Below are positions 23,440 to 32,931 of a stretch of DNA of 50,208 nucleotides, piece after piece. A model generated the notes under the pieces. It saw only the letters and a list, made by a program, of their open reading frames with translations. It was not told the DNA's origin and made no database searches. Source of the DNA: Bacilli bacterium (GTDB lineage: Bacteria > Bacillota_I > Bacilli_A > RF39 > UBA660). Where the stretch lies: contig JAFWJL010000012.1 of the NCBI GenBank assembly GCA_017511605.1, positions 1-50,208 of the forward strand, in the 5' to 3' direction. Both the position numbers and the translations under genes were made by a program. Position 1 is the stretch's first letter, and the number at the start of each line of letters is the position of its first letter.

Positions 23440-26400
23440 ATGAAAAATAAAAAACTATTATTAATAGCTTTATTTTTACTTGTATTTTTAAGTTATAAGA
23501 ATGTTTATGCCTTTGATTCTAGTAATTATAAAAATAGAGAACTTTGCGGAAAATTTGAAGTAGCCGGTTTTCATGAGGATGGAGTAATAGATAAAGTAAG
23601 TTGTCATAATAATTATGAAGATGCTAGAGATGCTATGAGAAATAATGGTGCTAGAGATTTAGCTATTCTAACTTTAATTGATGGACATCCTAAAATTATT
23701 GATGCCAATGTAGGTATACTTGATTTATCAGTTAATCCTGAAACATTAACTTATTTCTTTACAGATAAAGAAACTACTACATCTTATACATATATGGACA
23801 CTGGATCATTATATGGTGGAGTAGATGCAGCTCATCTAGATACAGCTTGGTCTAATTCACAATATTCATGGATGGCTAAGGTAAAAATAGGTAACTTCAC
23901 AGGCTGGATAAGAACAACAACCTATGAATTAGTTCCAATTACATGGGTTAAATCAACAAGTTCTTATACAGTAACAGATAGTGAAATAAGACATAATTAT
24001 GTTTCTAAAATTCAAAATGAATATTATGGTTCTGCAGGAAGTACAATTGGACCTAAACCAACAATGTTAAATCCAGGTAAGTATTATAGTTATGATGGAC
24101 ACTATTTCTATACTAACCTAGAAACAATGATTAAAGATTATAAAGCAGGTAATTATAGTAATTCTGTAAATAAAAATAATGTTTACTATAACTACTACAT
24201 GTATTTATCAAATCACACAAAAACTGCATATTCTAGTATAAATATTGATGAATATATTAGAAATAACTTAGGATATAAAAAAGATGTATATGGTCATACT
24301 GCTTCAGATGGAACATCAAGATTATATGGAATGGGAACATTCTTCTACTATGCACAAGAAAAATATGGAGTAAATGCTATTCTAGCATTAAGTTTAAGTA
24401 GAAATGAAACAGGTAATGGTAAAAGCTATCTAGCTGTTAATAAAAATAATGGATTTGGTCTTAACGCAGTAGATTCTAATCCAATAAATGGTGCTAACTG
24501 GTATGCAACATTCTCAAGTAGTATTTTAGGTTATGCTTCTAAATGGATAACTTATGGATATGCTCATCCAAGAGATTGGAGATACTTTGGACCACAATTC
24601 GGAGATAAATGGATTGGAATGAATGTTAAATATGCTTCCGATACATATTGGTCTGAAAAGATGGCATCTAATTATTATTACTTAGATAAATCTTTAGGTT
24701 TACAAGATTATAACTACTATCAATTAGGAGTAGTTACAGGACCTACAGCAGCTTATAAAGATCCAAATACTTCATCTAGAAAAATATACACATATCCAGA
24801 AAAAGAAGATGCTCTAGTAATAGTAGGGGAAACAACAGTTAATAATGAAAAGTGGTATAAAGTAGTAAGTGATTTAAATATTGATTCTAATTACAATGAA
24901 ATAACTAGTGGAAATTATAACTGGAATTCTTATGTATATGTTAAAGCTAGTCAAGTAATTAAAATTAATACTGGTAAAAATGGTTATATATCACCTAATG
25001 CAGTATTTGAATATCAAAATAAAAATTATGAATATGATTTACATATAGAAAATACAGAACTAAAACCTGGGGTAGCAATAACTACTAAAAATACAAATTA
25101 TTATTATGATAGTACTTTAACTTCTAAAACAGGATCTACTTTATTAAAAGATAGATATGTAATGGTATATGCTACAGCTTTAGATAATAATATGCCAGTA
25201 TCTTATTTAGTAACAAGTGATTATAAGTATAATCAAAAACATTGGATTTCAGCTGATTCAATCAAATTCACTGATACTACATATGGTAAAGTAAGTGTAA
25301 CTACAGAATGTAACTGTTATACATGGGTTAACTCTAATACAGAAGATGTAGCTTCTACTTTAATCAGTGGATTATATACATATTCATATGTACCAGTATT
25401 AGAACAAATAAAAGTAGGTAATAATACTTGGTATAAAGTACCAGTAAATCTAACAGGTACTAATAATGTTTATGGTTATACATTAGCAGAAGCTCCAGAT
25501 GTAAAAATAACTACATCAAAAGCAGTAGTAACAAATGCAAAACCAACAATAACTGCTACTGATAAAACAATAGAAGAAAATGCTTCATTTGATCCAAAAC
25601 AAGGAGTAACAGCAACAGATGCCGAAGATGGTAACATCACAAGTAAGATTCAAATAGCTGAAAACACAGTTAATACAAAATTAGCAGGAACATATAAAGT
25701 AACATATAAAGTAACTGACAGTGCTAATCAAACAGTTACTAAAACAATTAAAGTAACAGTAAAAGGTAATAATGCTCCAGTAATTAATGCAAGTGATAAA
25801 ACACTAATAGTAAATGATACATTTGATCCAAAAGCAAATGTAACAGCAACAGATACTGAAGATGGTAATATTACTAATAAAATTCAAGTAACTACTAATA
25901 CAGTAAATACTAAAGTAGTAGGAACTTATAAAGTAATTTATAGTGTAACTGATTCTAAAGGTAAAACAACTACTAAAGAAATAAAAGTAGTAGTTCAAGA
26001 AAAACAATCAGCAACTACATTAGAAGGAATTGATTTAGCAGCACTAAATATTACAGGAAGTAACTTTACTCAAAAAGAATCAATCTTCTATTTTGATTAT
26101 TTAAAAGAATCTAATGGTAAATTAGAAATAAAAGGATATAACGTAATTAAAGGTATTGATAATAATTTAAATAAGAAGATTAATTATGTTTTAAAACTAG
26201 TATCTATTAATGATAATAAAGTATATGCACAAAACTTAAATAGAATCACAGATAAGAATGAAATCACAAGACCAGTAAACTCAAACGATAATAAAGATTA
26301 TACATATTCATGGTTTAAAGGAAATATTGATTTCAAAAATCTTCCTGATGGAGATTATAGAATGTATATTATTTCTATATCAGAAGATTCTAATTATTCA

Positions 26401-27000
26401 ACTTCATTAATAAGTAATAAGGTATTAAAAACACAAGCTTCTTCATATCAAGGAGATAAATATGTAACAACAAGAAATAACTATTCCGATAATTCTATTC
26501 CATTAGAGTTAGTAGTAAGAAGTGAAAAAGTTGGAACAAAAACAGCAAATAGTTCATATAATATATATAACCAATATAGAGCATTAGAATTTACTAATAA
26601 CAAATTACATATCAAAGGAACATCATATTCATATGGTATGAATTTAGGAAAGAATACTAATGTAACTAGAAAAATTATATTTGAAGATACTACGACATAT
26701 AAAAAATATACATATGATTTAGGAAGTACAGATCAAGGATTATATCAAGTTGGAACTACTCTAGGAGATAATCTATCTAAAGATAAAGCTTGGTTTGATT
26801 CTAACATTGATATTAGTAGTATTCCAAAAGGAAACTATGCAATTTATATTTCGACTGTTTCTAACATAAGTGACTATGGAGAACTTACAGAGTTATTAGG
26901 AAGAGATTTATCTAAAGTAACTTTAACTTCAAATAGTAAAACATATTCATTTAATGTAGTAAATACTAAGAGATATCGTATAGAATTAAATGTAAAATAA
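23440..27000 (+). CDS. Secreted glucosaminidase-type autolysin with DUF5011/Ig-like repeats
   Basis: 1186 residues. The signal peptide ends near 'NVYA|FDSS'. A repeat-like N-terminal region leads to a glucosaminidase domain (about 270-430) of the LytD/Atl type: 'GMGTFFYYAQEKYGVNAILALS', the probable catalytic E323 in 'SRNETGNGKS', 'NNGFGLNAVDSNP' and 'ASDTYWSEKM'. SH3-like segments follow ('YWVKS'-type blocks to about 690). Two DUF5011/Ig-like repeats (about 700-778 and 780-855), with the signature 'ATDAEDGNIT', precede a C-terminal region of about 330 residues of unknown fold. It would cut the glycan chains of peptidoglycan outside the cell. I start at ATG 23440 because GAGGAGG lies just upstream; ATG 23419 lies before that site. 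Confidence 0.88.
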   Translation: MKNKKLLLIALFLLVFLSYKNVYAFDSSNYKNRELCGKFEVAGFHEDGVIDKVSCHNNYEDARDAMRNNGARDLAILTLIDGHPKIIDANVGILDLSVNPETLTYFFTDKETTTSYTYMDTGSLYGGVDAAHLDTAWSNSQYSWMAKVKIGNFTGWIRTTTYELVPITWVKSTSSYTVTDSEIRHNYVSKIQNEYYGSAGSTIGPKPTMLNPGKYYSYDGHYFYTNLETMIKDYKAGNYSNSVNKNNVYYNYYMYLSNHTKTAYSSINIDEYIRNNLGYKKDVYGHTASDGTSRLYGMGTFFYYAQEKYGVNAILALSLSRNETGNGKSYLAVNKNNGFGLNAVDSNPINGANWYATFSSSILGYASKWITYGYAHPRDWRYFGPQFGDKWIGMNVKYASDTYWSEKMASNYYYLDKSLGLQDYNYYQLGVVTGPTAAYKDPNTSSRKIYTYPEKEDALVIVGETTVNNEKWYKVVSDLNIDSNYNEITSGNYNWNSYVYVKASQVIKINTGKNGYISPNAVFEYQNKNYEYDLHIENTELKPGVAITTKNTNYYYDSTLTSKTGSTLLKDRYVMVYATALDNNMPVSYLVTSDYKYNQKHWISADSIKFTDTTYGKVSVTTECNCYTWVNSNTEDVASTLISGLYTYSYVPVLEQIKVGNNTWYKVPVNLTGTNNVYGYTLAEAPDVKITTSKAVVTNAKPTITATDKTIEENASFDPKQGVTATDAEDGNITSKIQIAENTVNTKLAGTYKVTYKVTDSANQTVTKTIKVTVKGNNAPVINASDKTLIVNDTFDPKANVTATDTEDGNITNKIQVTTNTVNTKVVGTYKVIYSVTDSKGKTTTKEIKVVVQEKQSATTLEGIDLAALNITGSNFTQKESIFYFDYLKESNGKLEIKGYNVIKGIDNNLNKKINYVLKLVSINDNKVYAQNLNRITDKNEITRPVNSNDNKDYTYSWFKGNIDFKNLPDGDYRMYIISISEDSNYSTSLISNKVLKTQASSYQGDKYVTTRNNYSDNSIPLELVVRSEKVGTKTANSSYNIYNQYRALEFTNNKLHIKGTSYSYGMNLGKNTNVTRKIIFEDTTTYKKYTYDLGSTDQGLYQVGTTLGDNLSKDKAWFDSNIDISSIPKGNYAIYISTVSNISDYGELTELLGRDLSKVTLTSNSKTYSFNVVNTKRYRIELNVK

Positions 27001-27026
27001 AAAGGTAAGTAAATCTTACCTTTTTT
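27001..27026 (+). terminator. Rho-independent terminator
   Basis: AAAGGTAAG (27001-27009) / CTTACCTTT (27015-27023), TAAAT loop, Ts. It starts right after the autolysin stop codon. A TATAAT box (27031-27036) follows and serves the next gene. Confidence 0.9.
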
Positions 27027-27054
27027 GTTGTATAATAAAACTAGGAGGAATAAT

Positions 27055-28281
27055 ATGAATTTACAAGAAAAGTACGCAAGAGTAATATTAGAGTCTTGTT
27101 TAAAAGTAGAAAAAGACCAACCATTATTTATTAGTTATAATACAGAAAGAGATGACTTTGTTAGAATATTATCAAAGATAGCTTATAGCTTAGGAGTAAG
27201 AGATATATATTATGATGTACAAGATCCATATCTAAAACATGAAGCATTATTAAATCTAGATGTAGAGGAGTTAAAGAAAACAAATCTTTGGAATAAAGAA
27301 ATGTGGAATGTATATGCTAAAAAAGGTGCAGCATTCTTAATGTTAGCAAGTGAAACACCAGGATTAATGAAAGATGTTGATCCTAAGAAATTATCTGCTA
27401 TCACAAAATATGCAATAGAAACAAGAAAAGAATTTGATGATTTAAGAGATAAATCAATGGTACCTTGGTGTATTGCTGCAGTACCTACAAAAGCATGGGC
27501 AGAAGCACTATATGATGCAGATTATGCACTAGATATACTATGGAATAATATCTTTGATATGTGTAGTATTAGAGAAGAAGATCCAGTAAAAGTATGGAAT
27601 GAAAAGATAAAAAAACTAGAGAGTAGAGCAAATAAATTAAATAAGTATCAATTTAAAACATTAAAATATGAAAGTTCTAATGGAACTAAGTTTACTATAG
27701 ATTTACCAAAGAACCATTTATGGGCTTCAGGAAAAGAAACATTAGCTAATGGAAAAGAAGTATTAGTAAATTTCCCAACAGAAGAAGTATTTACTTCACC
27801 TGACTGTAAGAGTGCAGAAGGAGTAGTATATGCATCAAAACCACTTTCATATAATGGTAATATCATTGATGGTTTCTATTTAGTATTTAAAAATGGTAAA
27901 GTAATAGAAGCCTATGCCGATGAAGGAAATGATATATTAAATGAGATGGTAAATATTTGTAAGAATTCTAACATGTTAGGAGAAGTAGCATTAGTACCAT
28001 ATGATTCACCAATTTCTAATATGAATCAAATATTCTTAGAAACACTATTTGATGAGAATGCAGCTTGTCATATAGCATTAGGAGACTCATTCCCAGAGTG
28101 TGTAGAAAATGGAGTTAAAATAGGTAAAGAAAAACTATTTGAAGAGTATAATTTAAATAAATGTGATTCTCATGTAGACTTCATGGTAGGTAATGAAGAT
28201 ATGAATATCACAGGAATTACTGAAGATGGTAAAGAAGTAAAAGTATTTGTAAAAGGTAACTTTTCTAAAGAATTTGAATAA
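27055..28281 (+). CDS. M29-family aminopeptidase (AmpS/PepS-like)
   Basis: 408 residues, matching AmpS, AmpT and PepS aminopeptidases that remove N-terminal residues from peptides using two metal ions. Visible family elements: 'PLFISYNTERDDFVRI', 'MVPWCIAAVPTKAWAEALY', 'LWASGKETLANGKEVLVNFPTEEVFTSPD', the ligand block 'EVALVPYDSPISN' and 'FDENAACHIALGDSFPEC', and the C-terminal 'SHVDFMVGNEDMNITGI'. ATG 27055 follows AGGAGGAA; the TTG at 27025 further upstream lies inside the promoter. Single-gene transcript, cytoplasmic, for peptide use. Confidence 0.93.
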   Translation: MNLQEKYARVILESCLKVEKDQPLFISYNTERDDFVRILSKIAYSLGVRDIYYDVQDPYLKHEALLNLDVEELKKTNLWNKEMWNVYAKKGAAFLMLASETPGLMKDVDPKKLSAITKYAIETRKEFDDLRDKSMVPWCIAAVPTKAWAEALYDADYALDILWNNIFDMCSIREEDPVKVWNEKIKKLESRANKLNKYQFKTLKYESSNGTKFTIDLPKNHLWASGKETLANGKEVLVNFPTEEVFTSPDCKSAEGVVYASKPLSYNGNIIDGFYLVFKNGKVIEAYADEGNDILNEMVNICKNSNMLGEVALVPYDSPISNMNQIFLETLFDENAACHIALGDSFPECVENGVKIGKEKLFEEYNLNKCDSHVDFMVGNEDMNITGITEDGKEVKVFVKGNFSKEFE

Positions 28282-28284
28282 ATA

Positions 28285-28307
28285 AAAAAGAGCTTTAAGC
28301 TCTTTTT
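28285..28307. terminator. Bidirectional terminator
   Basis: AAAAAGAGC / GCTCTTTTT, flanked by A and T runs, serving both the M29 aminopeptidase (plus) and the PASTA gene (minus), whose stop codon touches the right end. Confidence 0.9.
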
Positions 28308-30195
28308 AATTTCGTTCAATCTTTAATGTAATAGTATCACAAGTACTAAATGTTTTACCATCTACCGCATCACTATTAACTAATAAACCATTAGTTCTAC
28401 CTGTACTTACATATGTACATGAGAATTTTAATGATGAATATCTGTTTTTAATACTTGAACAAGTTCCTTCAGGATTAGATTGTTTTATTAATTCATCATA
28501 TATATATACTGTAACATTATCACATTTTGGTTGTGGAGTAGGAGTAGGCTGTGGAGCAGGAGGAGTATATGGAGCTTTACCATTGCTTACACCTATAACT
28601 ACTGTAGTACCATTTGATACTTCACTACCTGCACTAATAGATTGAGATAATACTTTATCTTTGCTTTCAGTACTATTTCTATAAGATACACTACAACCTA
28701 ATCCAGCATCTTCTAATCTACCGCAAGCATTATTCTTACTTAATCCAACTACACTAGGAACAGTCCTTTTAGCACCATCACTTATTACTACTCTAATAGA
28801 ATCACCATTCTTAATAATAGATCCAGCCTTATAAGAATAACTAATTACTTTACCAGATTCAACTGTATCACTAAATTCATGTTGTTCTTCGTATTTAACA
28901 TTATACTTATTTGCCCATTCATAGAATTGCTCTATAGATTCAAACTCTGGCATCTTTAAGTTACCACGAGATAATACAACTTTAACAATAGTACCTTGTT
29001 CAATGATATCTCCTTCATTAACACTAGTACTTATAATATTATTTTTCTTAACAGTATCATCATAACTATCACTAAAGTTTAATTTAACTTTATTATTAAT
29101 AGCCCATTCAGTTATTTCAGTAATACTATATTTTTTTAAATCAGGTACCTTTATCTCAGGACCTTTAGATATAGTAATAATTACTTCAGTATCATTAACA
29201 TTAACTTTTTCACCGGCAGCTATATTTTGTTTAGTAGCATAACCACGTTTTATCTTATTATTAAACGCATCTTCAAACTTATATTTTAATTGATGTTGCT
29301 TCATATAGAATTCAACTTCAAATTTACTTTTATTAGTAAAATCAATTAAACTAACTTCACTAGTATCTAATTCTTCTCCATATGAGAAAGTAAGTTTTAA
29401 TTCATCATCTCTTTTTAAATTACCACTAGCACTTTGATTAATAACTGTATCTTTAGCCATATCACTTTGAATAAATTCAACAAAGACATTACTTAAATAA
29501 TTACTCTTAATAAACTTTAAAACTCTTTCTGTATCCCAACCAATCATACTAGGAACTATTATTTCTTTAGAAGGATTAGCACCTTCACTAACAGCTACAT
29601 TTAATTCACTAAGTTTATTGTTTTTCTTAATTTCTTCTTGACTAATAATTCTATATTCAGGAACCATATCACTATATTCATATTCCTGATTAACAGTAAT
29701 ACTATTTTTACTAGCCCATTTCATAACTTCAGTTATACTCTTACCACTAAAGTTAGGAACACTAATAGAAATAATTCCATCTTCTGTATTAATAAATCCT
29801 AATATGAAGTATCCTATTAACAGTAAACTAGAAATTAGAATCATACTCTTACTATTTCTTTTATAAGTAATAGATACTACACTAAAACAAATCACAAATA
29901 CTGTTAGTAATAAACTACTAATTAAACTCATTATAGAAGAAGATTTATTTAATACAATAAATCCAAAAGAAATAATAGAGAATATTAATAATAAAATTAC
30001 TATAATATTAACTAATGTATGTTTTTTTAATTTCTTAATAGGTTTTAATTCTATTTTATCTTCTTTTATTTCAATAGGTTTATCTAAAACCTTTTCTTCT
30101 TTCTTTATGGTTACTTCTTCTTTAACTTCAGGTTTCTTCTCAATCTTTTTGACTGTAGATTTCTTTGAAGAAGTACTACTTTTTTTAGTGGCCAT
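28306..30195 (-). CDS. Membrane protein with six PASTA-like repeats and no kinase
   Basis: 629 residues. A Lys/Glu-rich cytoplasmic head (about 1-58) and three membrane helices (about 59-84, 87-112 and 115-138) are followed by six extracellular PASTA-like repeats of about 65 residues (starting near 143, 213, 280, 348, 413 and 477). Each begins with a 'VP-x-hydrophobic' turn and ends with 'SEG' or 'SDG'-type edges. A Pro-rich linker then leads to a C-terminal domain with four Cys (about 555-629), probably disulfide-linked. PASTA domains bind muropeptides or lipid II in Ser/Thr kinases and PBPs, but no kinase or PBP domain is present here, so this is a stand-alone PASTA scaffold or sensor. It is monocistronic. 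Confidence 0.85.
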   Translation of the reverse strand: MATKKSSTSSKKSTVKKIEKKPEVKEEVTIKKEEKVLDKPIEIKEDKIELKPIKKLKKHTLVNIIVILLLIFSIISFGFIVLNKSSSIMSLISSLLLTVFVICFSVVSITYKRNSKSMILISSLLLIGYFILGFINTEDGIISISVPNFSGKSITEVMKWASKNSITVNQEYEYSDMVPEYRIISQEEIKKNNKLSELNVAVSEGANPSKEIIVPSMIGWDTERVLKFIKSNYLSNVFVEFIQSDMAKDTVINQSASGNLKRDDELKLTFSYGEELDTSEVSLIDFTNKSKFEVEFYMKQHQLKYKFEDAFNNKIKRGYATKQNIAAGEKVNVNDTEVIITISKGPEIKVPDLKKYSITEITEWAINNKVKLNFSDSYDDTVKKNNIISTSVNEGDIIEQGTIVKVVLSRGNLKMPEFESIEQFYEWANKYNVKYEEQHEFSDTVESGKVISYSYKAGSIIKNGDSIRVVISDGAKRTVPSVVGLSKNNACGRLEDAGLGCSVSYRNSTESKDKVLSQSISAGSEVSNGTTVVIGVSNGKAPYTPPAPQPTPTPQPKCDNVTVYIYDELIKQSNPEGTCSSIKNRYSSLKFSCTYVSTGRTNGLLVNSDAVDGKTFSTCDTITLKIERN

Positions 30196-30289
30196 AAAAC
30201 ACCTCCATTATTATATAATTATATAATAAAACTAAGTATTTATAAATAAACTAGAGATATATTAAATGTCAATTTACAAAACATTTTTC

Positions 30290-30318
30290 TTGTATTCCTA
30301 CCAAAAAGGTAGTAAAAT
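30290..30318 (+). promoter_or_regulatory. Promoter with embedded Rrf2 operator, rrf2-suf operon
   Basis: TTGTAT (30290-30295), 17 nt, TAAAAT (30313-30318). The spacer holds the inverted repeat CTACC (30298-30302) / GGTAG (30308-30312). An operator between -35 and -10 is ideal for repression, presumably by the Rrf2 protein encoded first in the operon. Confidence 0.65.
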
Positions 30319-30337
30319 AATTTTTGGGTGATGTTTT

Positions 30338-30745
30338 ATGAAAATAACTACTAAAGGAAGATATGCTATAGCTATAATGTTAGAGTTGGCTTCCAATTAT
30401 AAAAATGATACATTTTTATCATTAAAAGATATATCTGAGAAATTAGATATATCAAATAAATATTTAGAAAAAATAATGATAGATTTAAATAAAAAAGATT
30501 ATTTTATATCTTCAAGAGGACAAGAAGGAGGATATAAATTAAAATATTCTCCAGAAAAGTATTGTTTAGGAGAAATATTAAATACTGTAGAAAAAGAAAT
30601 AGTTCCAGCTAGTTGTGTAAAAGAAGAAAACAGTTGTCCTAAACAAGGAATATGTAAGACATATCCTATATGGAAAGATTTGAATGATGAAATGAATAAG
30701 TATTTAAATAATAAAACATTAGCTGATTACGCAGAAAATAAATAA
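30338..30745 (+). CDS. Rrf2-family transcriptional regulator (IscR/SufR-like)
   Basis: 135 residues, normal for Rrf2 proteins. The winged helix lies at about 1-65 ('MKITTKGRYAIAIMLELA', 'LDISNKYLEKIMIDLNK', 'SSRGQEGGYKL'). Three Cys in the region that holds the Fe-S cluster in IscR and RsrR are present: C93, C100 and C106 (C-x6-C-x5-C). It probably senses Fe-S cluster status and represses its own promoter, where an inverted repeat sits between -35 and -10. It precedes sufC by 16 bp. Confidence 0.88.
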   Translation: MKITTKGRYAIAIMLELASNYKNDTFLSLKDISEKLDISNKYLEKIMIDLNKKDYFISSRGQEGGYKLKYSPEKYCLGEILNTVEKEIVPASCVKEENSCPKQGICKTYPIWKDLNDEMNKYLNNKTLADYAENK

Positions 30746-30761
30746 GAAAGGAAGTAATAAT

Positions 30762-31505
30762 ATGAGTTTATTAAATATTAAAAATATACATACTATCGCA
30801 GAAGACGATCATAATAAAAAAATATTAAAAGGATTAGATTTAGAAATTAATGCTGGAGAAATCCATGTAATAATGGGACCTAATGGAAGTGGTAAATCTA
30901 CTTTAGCCAATACAATATTTTCTTCTCCTAGATACATAAAAACAGAAGGAACTATTACTTTTGAAGATGAAGATATCACAGAAGAGTCTACTGATAAAAT
31001 AGCTAAAAAAGGAATATTTATGTCATTCCAAGCTCCAGAAGAAATTCCAGGTGTAACATTAGCTAATTACTTAAAAGCAGTTAAAACTAGTATTGATGGT
31101 AAGAAACCTAGTATCTATGAATTCATTCCAGAAGTAGAAAATACTATGAAAGAATTAGATATGAAAGAAGAATACATTAAACGTGAATTTAATGTAGGAT
31201 TCTCAGGTGGAGAAAAAAAGAAAAATGAAATACTCCAAATGCTACTAATTAAACCGAAGTTAGCCATATTAGATGAAACAGATTCAGGACTAGATGTAGA
31301 CGCTATTAAGACTGTTGTTAAAGGAATTAATCTTTATAAAAATGATAATAATGCAGTATTAATAATTACACATTCTACTAAGATATTAAAAGGATTAAAT
31401 GTAGATAAAGTACATATTCTAGTAGATGGTAAAATAGTAAAAACTGGTGATTATTCTTTAGCTTTAGAAATTGATGAAAATGGATATAAAAATTATATTA
31501 AGTAG
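30762..31505 (+). CDS. sufC: SUF system ATPase SufC
   Basis: 247 residues, an ABC-type ATPase of the SufBCD Fe-S scaffold. Walker A 'GPNGSGKST' (about 39-47), Q-loop region 'FMSFQAPEEIPGV', signature 'FSGGEKKKNEIL', Walker B 'PKLAILDETDSGLDVDA' and the H-loop 'IITHSTK' are all visible. It drives conformational change of SufB and SufD during cluster assembly in the cytoplasm. Member of rrf2-sufC-sufB-sufD, with tight spacing to its neighbours. Confidence 0.97.
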   Translation: MSLLNIKNIHTIAEDDHNKKILKGLDLEINAGEIHVIMGPNGSGKSTLANTIFSSPRYIKTEGTITFEDEDITEESTDKIAKKGIFMSFQAPEEIPGVTLANYLKAVKTSIDGKKPSIYEFIPEVENTMKELDMKEEYIKREFNVGFSGGEKKKNEILQMLLIKPKLAILDETDSGLDVDAIKTVVKGINLYKNDNNAVLIITHSTKILKGLNVDKVHILVDGKIVKTGDYSLALEIDENGYKNYIK

Positions 31506-31513
31506 GTGAGGCT

Positions 31514-32923
31514 ATGGCAAAAACAAATGTTGACGAATACTTAGATAATGAAACTAGAAATATATATAATACTAAAACAGAAAATAAAGTATTAGATATA
31601 AAATATGGTTTAACAGAAGATATAATAAGAGAAATTTCTAAAGAAAAGAATGAACCAGAATGGGTTCTAAATATAAGATTAAAAGCATTAGATGCTTTCT
31701 ATAAATTAGAAGATCCTGAATGGGGACCAGATATTAGTTATCTTGATATTAATAAAATAGCTACTTATGTAAAAAGTATTGATAAAGAAAAAAGAACATG
31801 GGATGAAGTACCAGATGATATAAAAGAAATATTTGATAAATTAGGTATTCCTGAAAGTGAAAAAAAAGCCCTAGCTGGAAGTGGAGCACAATTTGATTCT
31901 GAAATAGTTTATCATAATCTAACAGAAGAATTAAAAGAAAAAGGTGTAATATATACCAGTTTTGATGAAGCATTAAGAGAATATCCTGACTTAGTAAAAG
32001 AATATTTTACTAAAGCAGTACCAATATATGATCATAAATACATTGCACTTCATTATGCATTATTCTCAGGAGGAAGTTTTGTATATATTCCAAAAAACAC
32101 TGAATTAGATAGACCACTTCAAAGTTACTTTAGATTAAATGCTAAAGGAGCTGGTCAATTTGAACACACACTAATCATTGTAGATGAAAACTCTAAACTA
32201 TTATTTATAGAAGGATGTTCTGCTCCAGGATATAATGAGTTAAACCTACATGCAGGTTGTGTAGAATTATTTGTTAAGAAGAATGCTTTTCTTAGATTCT
32301 CTACTATAGAGAATTGGTCTAAGAATATGTTAAATTTAAATACTAAAAAATGTTTTGTAGAAGAAAATGGAAAGATAGAATGGATTATGGGATCATTCGG
32401 ATCTAAAGTATCTATGCTATATCCATTAAGTGTATTAAATGGAGAAAATGCTACTTGTGAATTTACTAATATAAGTTTCGCAGGAGCTGGACAAAACTTA
32501 GATACAGGATTAAAAATAATTCATAATGCGCCACATACTACTTCAGTAGTAAACTCTAAATCAATATCTAAAGATGGAGGAATATGTACATTTAGAAGTA
32601 ATAGTTTAGTTAAAAAGAATGCTAGAAAATCTAAATTATCTATTTCTTGTGAATCATTAATGTTAGATAGTATATCTAGAAGTGATACTATTCCTGTAGA
32701 TACAATAGAATGTAGTGATGTAGAATTTGCTCATGAAGCAACAGTAGGTAAAATATCTGATGAAGCAATCTATTACCTTCAAACTAGAGGTATGACAGAA
32801 CTAGAAGCAAAAGCATTAATTGTAAGAGGTTTTGCTGAACCTATTGCTAAAGCTTTCCCAGTAGAATACGCTGTTGAAATGAATAGATTAATTGAATTAG
32901 AATTAGAAGGAACTATAGGGTAG
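31514..32923 (+). CDS. sufB: Fe-S cluster assembly protein SufB
   Basis: 469 residues, normal for SufB. Family signatures run through the protein: 'EPEWVLNIRLKALDAFYKLEDPEWGPD' near the N-terminus, 'SGAQFDSEIVYHNL', then the beta-helix core 'NTELDRPLQSYFRLN', and the C-terminal 'DTIECSDVEFAHEATVGKI' with the Cys that helps hold the nascent cluster, ending in 'RGFAEPIAKAFPVEYA'. It scaffolds [Fe-S] clusters with SufC and SufD. AGGTGAGG is the ribosome site, 9 bp after sufC. Confidence 0.97.
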   Translation: MAKTNVDEYLDNETRNIYNTKTENKVLDIKYGLTEDIIREISKEKNEPEWVLNIRLKALDAFYKLEDPEWGPDISYLDINKIATYVKSIDKEKRTWDEVPDDIKEIFDKLGIPESEKKALAGSGAQFDSEIVYHNLTEELKEKGVIYTSFDEALREYPDLVKEYFTKAVPIYDHKYIALHYALFSGGSFVYIPKNTELDRPLQSYFRLNAKGAGQFEHTLIIVDENSKLLFIEGCSAPGYNELNLHAGCVELFVKKNAFLRFSTIENWSKNMLNLNTKKCFVEENGKIEWIMGSFGSKVSMLYPLSVLNGENATCEFTNISFAGAGQNLDTGLKIIHNAPHTTSVVNSKSISKDGGICTFRSNSLVKKNARKSKLSISCESLMLDSISRSDTIPVDTIECSDVEFAHEATVGKISDEAIYYLQTRGMTELEAKALIVRGFAEPIAKAFPVEYAVEMNRLIELELEGTIG

Positions 32924-32931
32924 GTGATAAT

